This document shows positions 62,240 through 64,000 of a stretch of DNA of 64,000 nucleotides, piece by piece. The stretch comes from CAZKBP01 sp964551015. Its GTDB lineage: Bacteria > Bacteroidota > Bacteroidia > Cytophagales > Microscillaceae. A program made the position numbers and the translations under genes. The notes beneath the pieces were generated by a model that had not been told where the DNA came from, made no database searches, and saw only the letters and a program-made list of their open reading frames with translations. The stretch covers positions 124,001 through 188,000 of the forward strand of contig CAZKBP010000005.1 in NCBI GenBank assembly GCA_964551015.1, in the 5' to 3' direction. Each line of letters opens with the position of its first letter. Position 1 is the first letter of the stretch.

Positions 62240-62743
62240 ATGCGTATTTCCTTAGTGGTTGCTGTCTCTGAAAATAATGTTATCGGTCAGGAAGGCAATC
62301 TGCCTTGGCGCCTTTCCGCTGACCTGAAAAAATTTAAGAAACTTACCACAGGTCATCGTATCTTGATGGGGAGAAAAACTTATGAATCTATCGGACGTCC
62401 CCTTCCCAACCGGCGCAATGTGGTCATCACCCGCAATCCTGATTACTTAGTAGAGGGGGTAGAGATATTTTCTTCGTTAGAAAAAGCGCTCGAGGTGGCT
62501 CGTTCTCAAAATGAATCAGAAATTTTCATTATTGGAGGAGGAGAAATCTATCGGCAATGCTTAGATTACGCAGATCGCATTTATCTAAGCCGAGTGAAAG
62601 TAGTCTTAGAAGGAGATACTTTTTTCCCAGAACTTGATCTTGAAGAATGGCAAGAAATAGAAAAACAAGAATTTAAGGCAGATGAAAAAAATGACTATGA
62701 TTTTGATTTTATCATTTTAGAGAGGAGCGGGCAAAAAAGGTAA
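62240..62743 (+). CDS. folA: Dihydrofolate reductase
   Basis: 167 residues. ISLVVAVSENNVIGQEGNLPW begins the fold; RLSADLKKFKKLTTGH carries the substrate-binding acidic residue, ILMGRKTYESIGRPLPNRRN the NADPH arm, and FIIGGGEIYRQCLDYADRIYLSRV the second nucleotide loop. It makes tetrahydrofolate. No thymidylate synthase gene lies next to it in this window. Confidence 0.97.
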   Translation: MRISLVVAVSENNVIGQEGNLPWRLSADLKKFKKLTTGHRILMGRKTYESIGRPLPNRRNVVITRNPDYLVEGVEIFSSLEKALEVARSQNESEIFIIGGGEIYRQCLDYADRIYLSRVKVVLEGDTFFPELDLEEWQEIEKQEFKADEKNDYDFDFIILERSGQKR

Positions 62744-62801
62744 TCGATGAGTAAGACAAGCGGAGACGGCTATAACGAACGAGTGCGAGCCGCCCACCCA
62801 A

Positions 62802-63194
62802 TCAATGAATGTACTGAGTCTCCGCAAAAGGGACGGCCACCACTTGGTAGTCATCTTCATAGAGAATCTGCCCGGGTTCTTCCACTTGGAGTACTTCCAC
62901 GAGAATATCATTATCTTCTAGAATCTCTCGAATCTGATCCATCCTTTGGATATGTTCTACGGCAGAGTCTTTGAGCCAAGACATGGGAAAGTTCAAGGTG
63001 TCTTCTTCGGTGGGAACCTGAAAGTGGGGCCTTCTCCTGAGGTTATCTTCAATCCAAGCTAAATTTTCTCGTAATCTAGTATTCTGCTCTTCCTCCAAGA
63101 TGCCATAATCTCTCAAATAGCGAGCGGCATTGAGGAAGCCTTTTTCCTCGTCGTTGAGGTTGTCCAAAAATAAAGTGATGAATTTGGTGTACAT
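62802..63194 (-). CDS. Uncharacterised acidic protein
   Basis: 130 residues from ATG 63194. The chain is acidic and mostly helical (FITLFLDNLNDEEKGFLNAARYLR, then EEEQNTRLRENLAWIEDNLRR), followed by a strand-rich end (ILVEVLQVEEPGQILYEDDYQVVAVPF). No family recognised. Its composition and clean start suggest a genuine gene; convergent with folA. Confidence 0.6.
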   Translation of the reverse strand: MYTKFITLFLDNLNDEEKGFLNAARYLRDYGILEEEQNTRLRENLAWIEDNLRRRPHFQVPTEEDTLNFPMSWLKDSAVEHIQRMDQIREILEDNDILVEVLQVEEPGQILYEDDYQVVAVPFAETQYIH

Positions 63195-63440
63195 AGGGTT
63201 TAAAAACAATTATTCTGGTTAAAATCCCAACATAAAATAAAAATAGTTGCGCCTAAGCTATTTACGTCCGTGAGCAAACAAGGATGACCTTTTACTCGGG
63301 TTTTGGCTACAAGAAGCAAAATAAAATCCAACTTTTTATTGAATTAAGTTAATTATAAATTCTAGTGCTAAAGTAGTCAGTCTTGTAAAATAAGACTAAG
63401 TTAATTATTTTCTTGGAAAAAGCACGCTATTTTTCCTTTT

Positions 63441-64000
63441 TTAAGCAGAAGGAAGGTCAATATTTGCTCTGTAATCTTCCAAGGGCAAGCAAACTCGAAA
63501 ACAAGTGTGTCCTGGTTGAGAATCTACTTCTATTCTACCCTGATGCTGATTCACGATGATTCGGTAGACAGTATTCAAGCCCAAGCCCGTACCTTCACCT
63601 ACCCGCTTGGTGGTAAAGAAGGGTTCAAAGATATGGGGTTGGACTTCTGCCGGAATCCCTTCTCCATTATCAATCACCTCTATCATGAGGTCTTTTTTAT
63701 TTTTTTGATTGGGATAAATCCTAAAACGAATTTCTCCCTCCTGAGTTTCTGGAATCGCGGCGATGGCATTATCGATCAAATTGGTCCAGACTTGATTCAG
63801 CTCACTTCCAAAAGCAGGAATCAGGGGAATTTCTTCGGTGTAGTCGCGCACAATCTCAATTTTGCGGTATTTGAGCTTATGATGCATGATCATGAGCGTA
63901 TCTTCTATCCCCTGACGAATGTCCATGGGCACCTTTTCTATAGATTGATCCATGTAAGTGTAGGACTTGAGTGCCCGGATCAGTTCCGAAATACGTTGTG
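63441..64000 (-). CDS. Histidine kinase, C-terminal part (cut by window edge)
   Basis: The frame stays open to the right edge; the visible end encodes QRISELIRALKSYTYMDQSI, a dimerisation helix, then the HATPase domain. N-box NQVWTNLIDNAIAAIP, G1 IEVIDNGEGIPAE, F-box IFEPFFTTKRVGEG and G2 TGLGLNTVYRIIVNQHQG are all present. The helix lacks a clear phosphoacceptor His in the visible part. The sensor half is outside the window. Confidence 0.93.
   Translation of the reverse strand, partial: QRISELIRALKSYTYMDQSIEKVPMDIRQGIEDTLMIMHHKLKYRKIEIVRDYTEEIPLIPAFGSELNQVWTNLIDNAIAAIPETQEGEIRFRIYPNQKNKKDLMIEVIDNGEGIPAEVQPHIFEPFFTTKRVGEGTGLGLNTVYRIIVNQHQGRIEVDSQPGHTCFRVCLPLEDYRANIDLPSA

Overview
The window looks like chromosome of a Bacteroidota bacterium, most likely of the Cytophagales type. 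The evidence is C-terminal sorting domains of the type IX secretion kind on two secreted proteins, several good matches to the Bacteroidota promoter (TTG, about 19-21 bases, TAnnTTTG), a separate atpD-atpC pair with a short epsilon subunit, BlaI/M56 peptidase and DUF4199-type genes, and a moderate to low GC content. No phage, insertion sequence, CRISPR array, rRNA or tRNA was recognised. Genes are dense and on both strands. A partial ligA (left) and a partial histidine kinase (right) are cut by the window ends.

Layout: 1-3.7 kb holds ligA, a small YqiA-like esterase coupled to a family 2 glycosyltransferase, and a sugar-nucleotide nucleotidyltransferase. 4.2-17.7 kb is the most striking region: one co-directional block with cheR, a CheB-type methylesterase, a membrane GAF protein, a 1207-residue sensor ending in a SpoIIE-type PP2C phosphatase, SiaB-type kinase, SiaC-type phosphoprotein (with Thr at position 68), an ABCG-like transporter, three tandem paralogous exported proteins and a small exported protein, closed by a terminator. 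17.8-20 kb is an ECF sigma operon whose second gene carries five exact-period 35-residue repeats ahead of a membrane helix. 20-25.2 kb (minus) has a phosphatase and an orphan umuD, then a large malectin-repeat type IX cargo protein.

25.8-34.7 kb holds a vWA/PP2C/OmpA-like trio, a BlaI-M56 regulatory pair with an elaborate operator over its promoter, a SpoIIAA-like protein, a wax-ester synthase/DGAT, and a glutamate-receptor-type potassium channel. 34.7-38.4 kb (minus) has an endoglycoceramidase-like GH5 enzyme and two tandem voltage-gated-type channels with TMEGW/TLEGW filters. 38.6-43.7 kb is housekeeping: atpDC, then divergently murE-mraY. 43.8-64 kb is mixed: asparagine synthase, SDR, YceI, DUF4199, VOC protein with a membrane LuxR-type regulator, FHA protein, zinc phospholipase C-like enzyme, NDH-2, MFS transporter, ankyrin/PD40 protein, CDGSH ferredoxin-like protein, a second type IX cargo, FrnE-like oxidoreductase, aldo/keto reductase, Ppx/GppA, dihydrofolate reductase and a histidine kinase end.

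How the genes may work together: in the 4-17.7 kb block, methylation enzymes, two related GAF sensors and a phosphatase/kinase/phosphoprotein partner switch sit directly before a transporter and a triplicated exported protein family. I infer that a sensory input controls SiaC phosphorylation, and through it the transporter or the envelope proteins. The presence of the individual parts is read from the sequence; the link between them is inference from gene order.
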